The translations under genes and the position numbers were made by a program. Below, piece after piece: positions 25,894 through 32,806 of a DNA stretch of 64,000 nucleotides. The DNA comes from Acrocarpospora macrocephala (lineage in GTDB: Bacteria; Actinomycetota; Actinomycetes; Streptosporangiales; Streptosporangiaceae), in the NCBI RefSeq assembly GCF_009687865.1, contig NZ_BLAE01000013.1, forward strand, positions 1 to 64,000. The letters run 5' to 3'. Position 1 is the stretch's first letter, and each line of letters begins with the position of its first letter. A model generated the notes under the pieces. The model was given only the letters and a program-made list of their open reading frames with translations. It was not told where the DNA came from and ran no database searches.

Positions 25894-26858
25894 AGGCGAT
25901 CGCCCAGGACGTGTACGGCTCGGCCGATGTGCTCCAATTACGCGACGTCGACCAGCCGTCCATCGGAGCGGACCAGGTGCTGGTCCAGGTACGTGCCGCC
26001 GGAGTGGACCCAGGCGTCTGGATCTGCATGACCGGCCGGCCGTACGCGGCGCGGGTCGCGTTCGGGCTGACAAAGCCCAGGGTGGCGGTGCGCGGCCGGG
26101 CACTCGCCGGGGTGGTGACGCAGGTCGGCGCCGACGTGCAGGGGTTCCAACCCGGCGATGAGGTGTACGGCACCACCAGCAGCGGCACATTCGCCGAATA
26201 CGCAGCCGCCTCCTGGAAGCGTCTCGCACCCAAGCCGCCCAGGCTGTCGTTCGAGGAGGCCGCGGCGGTGCCCATCTCCGGGGTGACCGCACTGGAAGGC
26301 GTCCGCGGCCGGGTCAAGGCCGGACAGAAGGTCATGGTGATCGGCGCGGCCGGCGGCATCGGATCGTTCGCGGTGCAGATCGCCAAGGCGTTCGGCGCGA
26401 GCGTGACCGGCGTGTGCGGCACCAGCAAGGCAGAACTGGTGCGATCCCTGGGCGCCGACGAAGTCATCGACTACACCCGCGAGGAGGTCGACCGCGACGG
26501 CCCACGCTACGACGTGATCATCGACACCGCAGGCTGCCGCCCACTATCACTACTGCGGCGCGCCCTAACCCCCCGCGGAACCCTGGTGCTGGCCGGCGGA
26601 GGGCATGACGCGGGCGGCCTGTTCGGCGGCTACACCCGCCAGATGCGCGCACCCCTGCTATCGCTGTTCACCAGCCAGAACCTGCAGGGCCTGACATCCC
26701 ACGAACGCGCCCAAGAACTGAAGGAACTCAGCCACCTCATCGAATCCGGCAAGGTCACCCCAGTCCTAGACCGCACCTACCCTCTCGCCGACGCCCCCGC
26801 CGCAATCCGCTACCTAGCCGAAGGCCACCCCGCCGGCAAGGTCATCATCAAAATCTGA
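25890..26858 (+). CDS. NAD(P)-dependent MDR oxidoreductase (quinone/enone reductase-like)
   Basis: A 322-residue zinc-less MDR protein: MKAIAQDVYGSADVLQLRDV, DPGVWICMTGRPY, NADPH loop VIGAAGGIGSFAVQIAKAFG near 145-165, and GADEVIDYTREE. Its ATG overlaps the stop of the XRE gene (25890-25893) and follows AGGAGGAG, so the three genes from 25238 form one operon. Typical role: reduction of quinones or unsaturated carbonyls. Confidence 0.9.
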   Translation: MKAIAQDVYGSADVLQLRDVDQPSIGADQVLVQVRAAGVDPGVWICMTGRPYAARVAFGLTKPRVAVRGRALAGVVTQVGADVQGFQPGDEVYGTTSSGTFAEYAAASWKRLAPKPPRLSFEEAAAVPISGVTALEGVRGRVKAGQKVMVIGAAGGIGSFAVQIAKAFGASVTGVCGTSKAELVRSLGADEVIDYTREEVDRDGPRYDVIIDTAGCRPLSLLRRALTPRGTLVLAGGGHDAGGLFGGYTRQMRAPLLSLFTSQNLQGLTSHERAQELKELSHLIESGKVTPVLDRTYPLADAPAAIRYLAEGHPAGKVIIKI

Positions 26859-26949
26859 TCAAGACCAGACGGCATTCACGGGAGTTCTTCACGACCCCCG
26901 ACGGGGCATCCTCGTCACCAACTAAAGGTCTTCCTCATCATCGTCCAGA

Positions 26950-27269
26950 GCGGACTGAGTCGTGGCAGTGCGACGGGCCACGTACGGAACTGACTACCCC
27001 GCGCCGACCGAACCCGGTAGCGACGGCGAGGATCACGTCGAGGTTATAGACCTGAATCTGCCGCCGAACCTCACGCGAGCCCTCAGTTCGAACTATCAAG
27101 TGTTGCTTGATAGTTGCCTCCGGCACCTCGCCATCCCTCAAGATCGCGAGGAGTCGAATAGTTCGGCCATCTGTGTCTGCGAAAGCCAGACGGTCCCATC
27201 GACCGCGCGGAACTGGATCTCTACGTGTCCGTCCTCGGTCCGATAGAGGATGATCTCAGGCCAGGTCAC
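26950..27269 (-). pseudogene. decayed RhuM-family (virulence RhuM) gene
   Basis: Reading the minus strand from GTG 27269: EIILYRTEDGHVEIQFRAVD, then GTVWLSQTQMAELFD, is the RhuM N-terminus. The frame then hits a TGA. In the next frame LRDGEVPEATIKQHL and VYNLDVILAV continue the family after a loss of roughly ten codons. A second frameshift is needed to read YRVRSARGSQFRTW. So at least three lesions break the gene and its C-terminal half is missing. RhuM proteins are Fic-related/DNA-binding domain proteins common on genomic islands. Confidence 0.75.
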
Positions 27270-27444
27270 CCGCCAGGCCAGCCTTCCCGACCAAATGCCT
27301 CCCGATACGCACAAACACCTCAACCGATCCAGCGGTCGGGACGCATCTCCCAACTCCATCGTTCCAGCGAGAAACTCGGTGAGAACGTCCATTGGATTTG
27401 GGTTGATGTCGATCCTCGGACATGAACCCCGTCAATCGAGGTCA

Positions 27445-27470
27445 CTGGTGTGCCCATGTGGGCACACCAG
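27445..27470. repeat. 12-bp perfect inverted repeat
   Basis: CTGGTGTGCCCA (27445-27456) and TGGGCACACCAG (27459-27470), only 2 bp apart. It sits upstream of the RhuM remnant and downstream of the pilin-like fragment, and could be an operator, a terminator for the minus-strand fragment at 27562, or a mobile-element end. Nothing else is recognised in 27393-27561. Confidence 0.5.
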
Positions 27471-27561
27471 GCCCCCCTAGACCCGAGAGAACCCCTGACA
27501 ACCCGATCGTGCTAGAGCAGCGCAATCGGTAAACCCGCAGGTGAGAAACCCAGTATGCCCA

Positions 27562-27693
27562 TCAAGCGACGGCGATGAGTGCGGCGATGAGTCCGTACTC
27601 GATGGCCGTGGCGGCGGACGCGGCAGTCTGTGTGACAGCGATGGCCGCCAGAGCGACGGTGATCGTGATGACGAACCTGACAGAAGTACGCAT
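27562..27693 (-). CDS. truncated Flp-type pilin-like peptide
   Basis: A 43-residue ORF, ATG 27693 preceded by GAAGGTGAT. The N-terminal half is a hydrophobic signal-like segment ending QTAASA. The C-terminal half, ATAIEYGLIAALIAVA, is the invariant core of type IVb Flp pilins (EYGLIAALIAV), but the gene stops right there, about 15 residues short. The order is also odd, as Flp pilins usually have a charged leader. No tad/flp assembly genes are near, so it is likely a remnant. Confidence 0.45.
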   Translation of the reverse strand: MRTSVRFVITITVALAAIAVTQTAASAATAIEYGLIAALIAVA

Positions 27694-27796
27694 TGCATCA
27701 CCTTCAAAGATCTTAGAGTCGGTTCTCCTCGGTATTCGGTGCCGGGCGGGGCTTGGATTGCGGCGACTCGGGTGAATTTCTAGCGATGGCGCGTAG

Positions 27797-28336
27797 GTGC
27801 TGCGGGTCCTGAGGTTGGAGGAGGCCTTCGCGGGGTTCGGACCGGCGCGGGTGGTGGGGCTGATGGTCTGGCGCGACTTGGACGTGATGTTCACCGCCCC
27901 GCATGCCACCGCGGCCGATGTATTCACGGCCTTGGCCCGGCTGGCCATCGTGCCCGGGCTGACCGTCGTGGACTACCGAGACGAGCGGGAAGATCGGCGG
28001 CCTACCGACCAGCGGACGGATGAGCGCCACTACCTGGTCTGCCGCTACGAGGGGCCAGGGGGTCCGTGAAAGGTGGACATCACCATATGGCTCCACGCCG
28101 TAGACCGCCCGACGCTGGCCGAAGCCGAGCGACTGGCCCGCCACGTGACCCCAGAACAGCGCATGGCGATCTTGCGTCTGAAGCATCTGTGGCGCCGCAG
28201 CCCCCACTACCCCTACCGGGTAGGAGGCACCGACGTCTATGACGCCGTACTGGAGCACGACGTCCGCTCGCCGGAGGAGTTCTCCACCTACCTGCGTCTT
28301 CGCGGCCTACCCCCGGACCCGTCCGTCGGCGAATGA
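27797..28336 (+). pseudogene. nucleotidyltransferase-like gene split by one in-frame stop
   Basis: Two segments in the same frame, 27797-28069 and 28073-28336, are separated only by TGA at 28067-28069. Read through, the protein is continuous: DLDVMFTAPHATAADVFTAL, TVVDYRDERE, HYLVCRYEGPGGP-(stop)-KVDITIWLHAVDRP, then LRLKHLWRRSPHYPYRVGG and DVYDAVLEHDVRSPEEF. The stop falls where W-K-[VI]-D-[IL]-T would be expected, so a TGG to TGA change explains it. The N-terminus also looks shortened (TAG directly before the first GTG at 27797). Assigned to a nucleotidyltransferase-like family from the DLDVMF motif; moderate certainty. Confidence 0.65.
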
Positions 28337-28361
28337 CCACTTGGATCACTATGGATGGGTC

Positions 28362-28658
28362 CTAGCGCTGTGCCGCTGACGACCGCATGGACGAAGAAGG
28401 TCCAGATCCGCCACCTTGCAAGCGCGGTCGCGCGGTGAGGCGGAGCGCAAATATCGATTGTTGTCGGCGGACCGCATATCCTCGATCCCCCGGATACGAT
28501 CCGCGGTCGAACGGCGCTGAAGAAGAATACAAGTTCGGTGATGGGCAGACCGCGATCAAGCCGGCCGCCACCGCCTGGTCCCAGCCATACTGCTCGGCAT
28601 CACCACGCATGAGCCGGGCCAGGGCACTGGTATCGATCAGAAACTGTGCCGGATTCAC
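28362..28658 (-). pseudogene. frameshifted VapC-type PIN toxin
   Basis: Starts at GTG 28658 overlapping the vapB stop. MNPAQFLIDTSALARLMRGD carries the first PIN-domain Asp, and QAVAAGLIAVCP follows. The family continues ITELVFFFSA, which is present only in a different frame from about 28545 on. In the original frame the protein becomes a Ser/Arg-rich tail. Downstream PIN acidic residues are not found in any frame, so the gene is both frameshifted and truncated. The RNase activity should be lost. Confidence 0.7.
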
Positions 28659-28870
28659 CGGCGATAGCCGCTCTTGTCCTCGAAGACCTCAAGATCGAAG
28701 GCCCCCTCGGCGGCCACCTCACGCAACCGGGCCAGCGCCAACGCCCGGCGCCGGTTCTCCAGCACCTCCCGCAGGGCGCTGTTCACCGTCTCCTTCTTCG
28801 TACTGGTCCCCAGCGCCTTGGCCACCTCCGCGACCAGATCATCATCCAGATCGATCACCGTACGACTCAT
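28655..28870 (-). CDS. VapB-family antitoxin
   Basis: A 71-residue antitoxin from ATG 28870: SRTVIDLDDDLVAEVAKALG is the ribbon-helix-helix-type DNA-binding N-terminus, KKETVNSALREVLENRRR the following helices, and LEVFEDKSGYRR the toxin-binding tail. It matches VapB proteins that pair with VapC of the PIN type. The stop overlaps the VapC start. The antitoxin is intact although its toxin is broken. Confidence 0.82.
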   Translation of the reverse strand: MSRTVIDLDDDLVAEVAKALGTSTKKETVNSALREVLENRRRALALARLREVAAEGAFDLEVFEDKSGYRR

Positions 28871-29114
28871 CGACGCCTCCCGTGCATCAAGATCTGCGTG
28901 ATATCGAGTTTGCACAAGTCTCGGCGGTCGTTGAGAGGTCCGCCCTTTGTCGGACGGTACGAAGAACCGGTCGAGGTATGACCCCACTCATGATCGGGAC
29001 AAGTGCTCATGAGCCTCGAAGGGGCGGGCAAGAGAAACATGGCAGGAGAGTAAGCCAATAATCGGTGCCAGTGGGTACCCTACAGCTATGACATGGCACT
29101 TGCTGCGCCATCGT

Positions 29115-29238
29115 GGCCCTTCTAGGGAAGGGCCTCTGGTCGGCTGACCATTTCCGGTCAGCCTCTGACAGGCGAAGCACGATCGAGGCATCGTGGCCCA
29201 GGCGAGAGGCACACCATCACGACCGCCGTTTGCGGTCG
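29115..29238. other. cluster of three perfect hairpins in a non-coding gap
   Basis: Within the 420-bp gap 28871-29293 there are three closely spaced inverted repeats: GGCCCTTC/GAAGGGCC (29115-29122/29127-29134), GGCTGACC/GGTCAGCC (29142-29149/29156-29163), CGACCGC/GCGGTCG (29220-29226/29232-29238). They could form a structured RNA leader for the small ORF at 29294 or back-to-back terminators. Apart from these I see nothing coding in the gap. Confidence 0.4.
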
Positions 29239-29293
29239 GATTACCCAGTTTCACGGGATTCTCGCGTTTTCTCGGGCGAGCAAGGGCCTCCCA

Positions 29294-29491
29294 ATGATTG
29301 TCATCAATGGCACGTGGCAGCGTGTCGCTTTCTGCGCGCTGCTCGTCATCCCTATGGCGCTGGTCATTATCCTGATGACTCCCGCGTTCGTCATCCTTCC
29401 GTTCTCCAAGGCAGGGCGCATGTTCATCCTCGCGCTCATAGGGCGGTTGACCAGCTGGGCGCGCGTAGTCGTACCCAAGAAGGACGGGTGA
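29294..29491 (+). CDS. small membrane protein (unknown)
   Basis: A 65-residue ORF, ATG 29294, with a weak AAGGG upstream. Two hydrophobic stretches (VAFCALLVIPMALVIILM and FVILPFSKAGRMFILALIG) and a basic tail ending VVPKKDG suggest a two-helix or hairpin membrane protein. The codon usage is less GC-rich than in neighbours. No family is recognised, and it may not be expressed. Confidence 0.4.
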   Translation: MIVINGTWQRVAFCALLVIPMALVIILMTPAFVILPFSKAGRMFILALIGRLTSWARVVVPKKDG

Positions 29492-29493
29492 CC

Positions 29494-29830
29494 TCAGTGA
29501 TTGGCTGCACAGGTCCATGAGTACCGGGCAGCCACGCCCAAACTCGACCCCAGCTGGTTCCCGTACTGGTCGAGGGGCAGGACCCACAGATCGTGATAGC
29601 CCATGTTGGTCAGCACGATTTGTTGACCACTCGGTAGTACGAGTGGCGCCGTACTTGGGTCTGCGCGTACGGCACGGCGAGCGCGGGCGGCGTACCAACA
29701 ACGACCGCCTCCGAGACCACGAACACGACAAACAGCACGACTCTCAATAAGCGCCGCGCAGACCTTCCCCCCTCGAATACGCCAACCTGAACGGACTGGC
29801 AACCGTCCCATGACTTGCGTGGGAGGAGAC
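29494..29830 (-). pseudogene. frameshifted small secreted protein
   Basis: A signal-peptide-like segment, RRLLRVVLFVVFVVSEAVVV ending TPPALA (about 29765-29680), is in one frame. A protein-like segment, PLVLPSGQQIVLTNMGYHDL then WVLPLDQYGNQLGSS and YSWTCAANH, is in another, ending at 29494. Joining them needs a single frameshift near 29660-29690. Whether this is real decay or a sequencing error cannot be told. No family is recognised. Confidence 0.35.
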
Positions 29831-29912
29831 CGCTACACGGCATGGATCGGCGACGAGCCATTCATCGAGCGGCCCCCGCATGACCGACCTGACAGTATTG
29901 GAGCGAGGCATT

Positions 29913-30152
29913 GTGAACTTCAATCGAATCGCCGTCGAGCCCGACCAACTCGAAGGTAAGCCCACAGTCCGAGGTCTGCGCATCACTGTCGAGACTGTCG
30001 TCCGGCTCGTCGCAGCCGGATGGAGCTTCGAGGAGATCCTCTCCGACTACCCAGACTTGGAGCATGAGGACATCAGGCAAGTCCTTGCATACGCAGCGGC
30101 TTCCACCAATGTCCACTTCTACCGTCTCTGCGAGCCCGCGGGACCTTCCTGA
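29913..30152 (+). CDS. DUF433 (VapB45-like) antitoxin
   Basis: A 79-residue protein from GTG 29913 (NFNRIAVEPDQLEGKPTVRG), then LRITVETVVRLVAAGWSFEE and ILSDYPDLEHEDIRQVLAYA. This is the complete DUF433 winged-helix domain, which usually acts as the antitoxin of a DUF5615/PIN-like toxin. A longer start at ATG 29880 lacks a ribosome site. The last ~18 residues (NVHFYRLCEPAGPS) do not match the family and run into the remains of the toxin gene. Confidence 0.78.
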   Translation: MNFNRIAVEPDQLEGKPTVRGLRITVETVVRLVAAGWSFEEILSDYPDLEHEDIRQVLAYAAASTNVHFYRLCEPAGPS

Positions 30153-30256
30153 TCGACGAGGACACCGGCATTGCCGAACTGCTGACCAAGGCCGGTCACG
30201 ACTCAGTACACGTCTGTGGTCTCCAAGCTACGAGTGCACCCGATCTGGATCGCTGA
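30146..30256 (+). pseudogene. remnant of a DUF5615 PIN-like toxin gene
   Basis: Directly after and overlapping the DUF433 gene, the plus strand reads FLIDEDTGIAELLTKAGHDS then VHVCGLQATSAPDLDR and a stop. FLIDED and AELLxxAGHDxVHV are the N-terminal signature of DUF5615 toxins. The start codon and several residues after FLIDED are missing and the C-terminal two-thirds is lost. Only the antitoxin half of the module remains. Confidence 0.65.
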
Positions 30257-30322
30257 AGTCAGGCGGCTCGGCGCCAAGCGTTAGCCGCAATGATGCTGGC
30301 CACAACCACCTACAGTGCGGAC

Positions 30323-30499
30323 ATGGATAACGCGCCGCCCCGCGATGACGAGCCCTCAGTCTGTCCCGCGTGCGGTGCTGGAGCCGAGCAATCCAGCGAC
30401 CCCGAACGCATGTGGGCAAGCATCTGCTACTGCGGCCATCCCCGGTTCTACGACTACAAGCACCACGATGGCACCTGCCCTTGCTTGACCTCCCGCTGA
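30323..30499 (+). CDS. small cysteine-rich, zinc-ribbon-like protein
   Basis: A 58-residue ORF (begins MDNAPPRDDEPSVCPACGAG) with CPACG and CYCGH pairs and a final CPC, which could bind one Zn ion. No strong ribosome site is seen. It may be a stand-alone small protein or the lost end of a larger one. The function is unknown. Confidence 0.35.
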   Translation: MDNAPPRDDEPSVCPACGAGAEQSSDPERMWASICYCGHPRFYDYKHHDGTCPCLTSR

Positions 30500-30654
30500 C
30501 GGAGTGCCCCTGCTCAGGGCAGTCGGCTCCGGCTGATCGGCTAGCCGAACGCCCTGTCCGGACGTTCCCCTACCGGCGGGTGGGGACGCGCCTCGGCCGC
30601 CTATGCACCCCTGTCGGCAAGACAGACTTGACCGCTGTTTTCTATGCTGCGGGA

Positions 30655-31347
30655 GTGGGTCGCCGGGATCAGTACCGAGCAGAGTTGCGCGTACTCGACG
30701 CCGCGCAGTGGCCGGGCTACCTGCGGGAGCACTCTGGGCTGCCCGGGCCGCGCGCCAATATCGAACTCGCTCAAGCCGTCGCCGATGAGGGCGACCAGGA
30801 CTGCTTCGACGGTTTCATCACGACCGGCGATGAGTACCTCGTGTTCTGCGGGGTTGTCGGACTCGGGAGGTTGCTGGCCGAAGGCGGGGAGGTGGAACAG
30901 CGGCTGCGGGGCCATGCTGCCGATGCGCGCTGGCGCGTGCGCGAGGCAGTGGCGTTGGCACTGCAACGTCTCGGTGACGGCGACCCGCTGCGTTTGTTCG
31001 ACCTCGTCCTCGACTGGGCTGACGACGAGAACCCGCTGGTCCAGCGGGCAGCTGCGGCCGGTGTCTGTGAGCCTCGCCTGCTGAGCACCTCGGACGCCGT
31101 GGAATGCGCCATCGAGGTGTGCTCACGATCGACGAAAGCGCTGGCCGCGCGTCCGCCGGACGAACGCCGGAGCACGGAAGTGCGCGCTCTTCGCCAGGCC
31201 CTGGGGTATTGCTGGAGCGTCGCGGTGGCCGCCGATCCTGCCATCGGCTTGCCCGCTTTCCAGGCACTGGCCGCTTCCGCCGACCCGGACGTGACCTGGC
31301 TCGTACGGGAGAACTCCAAGAAGACGCGCCTGGCGAAACTGCTCTGA
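30655..31347 (+). CDS. HEAT-repeat protein
   Basis: A 230-residue, helix-rich protein. WPGYLREHSGLPGPRANIEL and AQAVADEGD open it, and GHAADARWRVREAVALALQR and LVLDWADDENPLVQRAAAAG are HEAT-type repeats. GTG 30655 is preferred because conserved-looking sequence begins there; the frame upstream to 30370 is poor. HEAT repeats are protein-interaction scaffolds; a related family contains DNA glycosylase-like ALKs, but no such motif is evident. Stands alone. Confidence 0.75.
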   Translation: MGRRDQYRAELRVLDAAQWPGYLREHSGLPGPRANIELAQAVADEGDQDCFDGFITTGDEYLVFCGVVGLGRLLAEGGEVEQRLRGHAADARWRVREAVALALQRLGDGDPLRLFDLVLDWADDENPLVQRAAAAGVCEPRLLSTSDAVECAIEVCSRSTKALAARPPDERRSTEVRALRQALGYCWSVAVAADPAIGLPAFQALAASADPDVTWLVRENSKKTRLAKLL

Positions 31348-31424
31348 CCATCACCAGCCAGCAGGGTGAGCTGCGACTTCACGCGAGCCGGTCGAATCCC
31401 CCCGTAAACATTGTCGTGGCCGGA

Positions 31425-31976
31425 TCAGGTGAGGGCGCGGCGTAGTAGGAGCCAGGCGCGGGTGGCGGTGGGGCGGCGGGAGGGTTCTGGGGTTTTGGCG
31501 AGGAGGCTGGCGATCATGCTGATTGCGAGTCGTAGTTCGTCGGTGCCCACGTCGGGTCTGATTACGCCGGCCTGCCGGGCCTGGTCGAGTTTGTCGGCGA
31601 GTACGCGGGTCATCCGTGCGTCGATGCGGGCGAGGTCGGCTTCCAGTGCGGACGGGCTGATCATGTCGATGAAGGCGGTCGAGGCGATGGCCTGGTCGGT
31701 GAGTAGGGCGAGGATGTCCTCCAGGGTGGAGCCGGGCTCGGCGGCCAGGGTTTCCATGGCGGTGATGTTGTCCTCGAACACGGCTACGGCGAGGCTCATG
31801 CGATTGGGGAAGTGCCGGTAGAGGCTGCCCTGGCCTACGCCCGCCCGGCGGGCGACCGCGCTGAGGGGTGCGTCGTACCCGGCGGTGGCGAAGACCGCGC
31901 GCGCTGCCGCGATCAGCGCCGCCCGGTTCTCGGCGGCGGCGCTGGGCCCCCTGTTGACGCGCTGCGCATTCGTCAT
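31425..31976 (-). CDS. TetR-family transcriptional repressor
   Basis: A 183-residue regulator: AALIAAARAVFATAGYDAPL, VARRAGVGQGSLYRHFPNR is the HTH (residues ~40-60), followed by a helical ligand domain ending RAWLLLRRALT. It is divergent from the SDR gene with a 24-bp palindrome in the 57-bp gap, so it very likely represses the SDR/flavoprotein unit and itself until a ligand binds. Confidence 0.93.
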   Translation of the reverse strand: MTNAQRVNRGPSAAAENRAALIAAARAVFATAGYDAPLSAVARRAGVGQGSLYRHFPNRMSLAVAVFEDNITAMETLAAEPGSTLEDILALLTDQAIASTAFIDMISPSALEADLARIDARMTRVLADKLDQARQAGVIRPDVGTDELRLAISMIASLLAKTPEPSRRPTATRAWLLLRRALT

Positions 31977-31990
31977 AGAAGCTACCGTAT

Positions 31991-32014
31991 CAACCGGACA
32001 ATGCTGTCCGGTTG
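31991..32014. promoter_or_regulatory. TetR operator palindrome
   Basis: CAACCGGACA (31991-32000) and TGTCCGGTTG (32005-32014) are perfect inverted copies around ATGC. It sits 15 bp before the TetR start and 20 bp before the SDR start, the standard place for a TetR operator. Confidence 0.8.
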
Positions 32015-32033
32015 TTGCGGAAAGGATCGTGCC

Positions 32034-32786
32034 ATGACCGACCTAGCCGACAAGACCTGCCTGGTGACGGGAGCGGGTTCAGGGATCGGGCGCGCGATGA
32101 GCCGCGCCTTCGCGGAGGCAGGCGCACGTGTGGTGGTCTGCGACATCAACGAGGTGTCCGCCCGGCGGACCGCCGCGGAGATCGGCTCGGCCGCCCTCGC
32201 GGTCCCGGCCGACGTCGGCGACGAGGCGTCGGTCAATGCGCTGGTCGACCGGGCCATCGGCGAGTACGGCCGGATCGACGTGCTGTGCAACAACGCGGGG
32301 ATCCTCGACACCATGGCGCTGCCCGCCGAGATCTCGGTCCAGACCTGGGATCGCGTGCTGCGGGTGAACCTGAGCGGCACATTCCTGCTCACTCGCGCCG
32401 TCCTGCCGTACATGCTCGGCCAGGGGGGTGGCGCGATCATCAACACCGCGTCCGAGGCCGGCATCCGCGGGGGTGCGGCCGGTGTCGCGTACACCGCGTC
32501 CAAGCACGGTGTCGTCGGTCTGACCCGCAGCGTGGCCTGGGCGTACGCCAAGGACGGCATCCGCTGCAACGCCATCCTGCCGGGCCCCACCGAGACCGGC
32601 ATCGGCGAGTCGTCCGGCGGCTTCGACCCCGCGGGCGCCGCGCGCCTGGGGCCCGTGCTCGCGCTCGGTGAGCGGCTGGCGCAGCCCGAGAACATGGCCA
32701 GCGTGGCCGTCTTCCTCGCCTCTGACGCCGCCGCGTTCATCAACGGGGCGCTCGTCCCCGTGGACGGCGGCTGGTCGGCGGCCTGA
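32034..32786 (+). CDS. SDR-family oxidoreductase
   Basis: A 250-residue classical SDR: TGAGSGIGRAMSRAFAEAG at ~12-30, CDINE, NNAGILDT near 86, INTASEAG with catalytic Ser, YTASKHGVVG with Tyr and Lys, and VDGGWSAA end. ATG 32034 follows AAAGGA. The next gene is an FAD ketosteroid-dehydrogenase-like enzyme 20 bp downstream, suggesting alcohol oxidation followed by ring desaturation in steroid or terpenoid breakdown. The TetR palindrome lies just upstream. Confidence 0.92.
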   Translation: MTDLADKTCLVTGAGSGIGRAMSRAFAEAGARVVVCDINEVSARRTAAEIGSAALAVPADVGDEASVNALVDRAIGEYGRIDVLCNNAGILDTMALPAEISVQTWDRVLRVNLSGTFLLTRAVLPYMLGQGGGAIINTASEAGIRGGAAGVAYTASKHGVVGLTRSVAWAYAKDGIRCNAILPGPTETGIGESSGGFDPAGAARLGPVLALGERLAQPENMASVAVFLASDAAAFINGALVPVDGGWSAA

Positions 32787-32806
32787 ACGATCGGAGGGTC
32801 AGCACG

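Noticed and set aside
31388-31402. GGTCGAATCCCCCC resembling a tRNA T-loop
   Set aside because: No T-stem pairing, acceptor stem or anticodon arm can be drawn around it.
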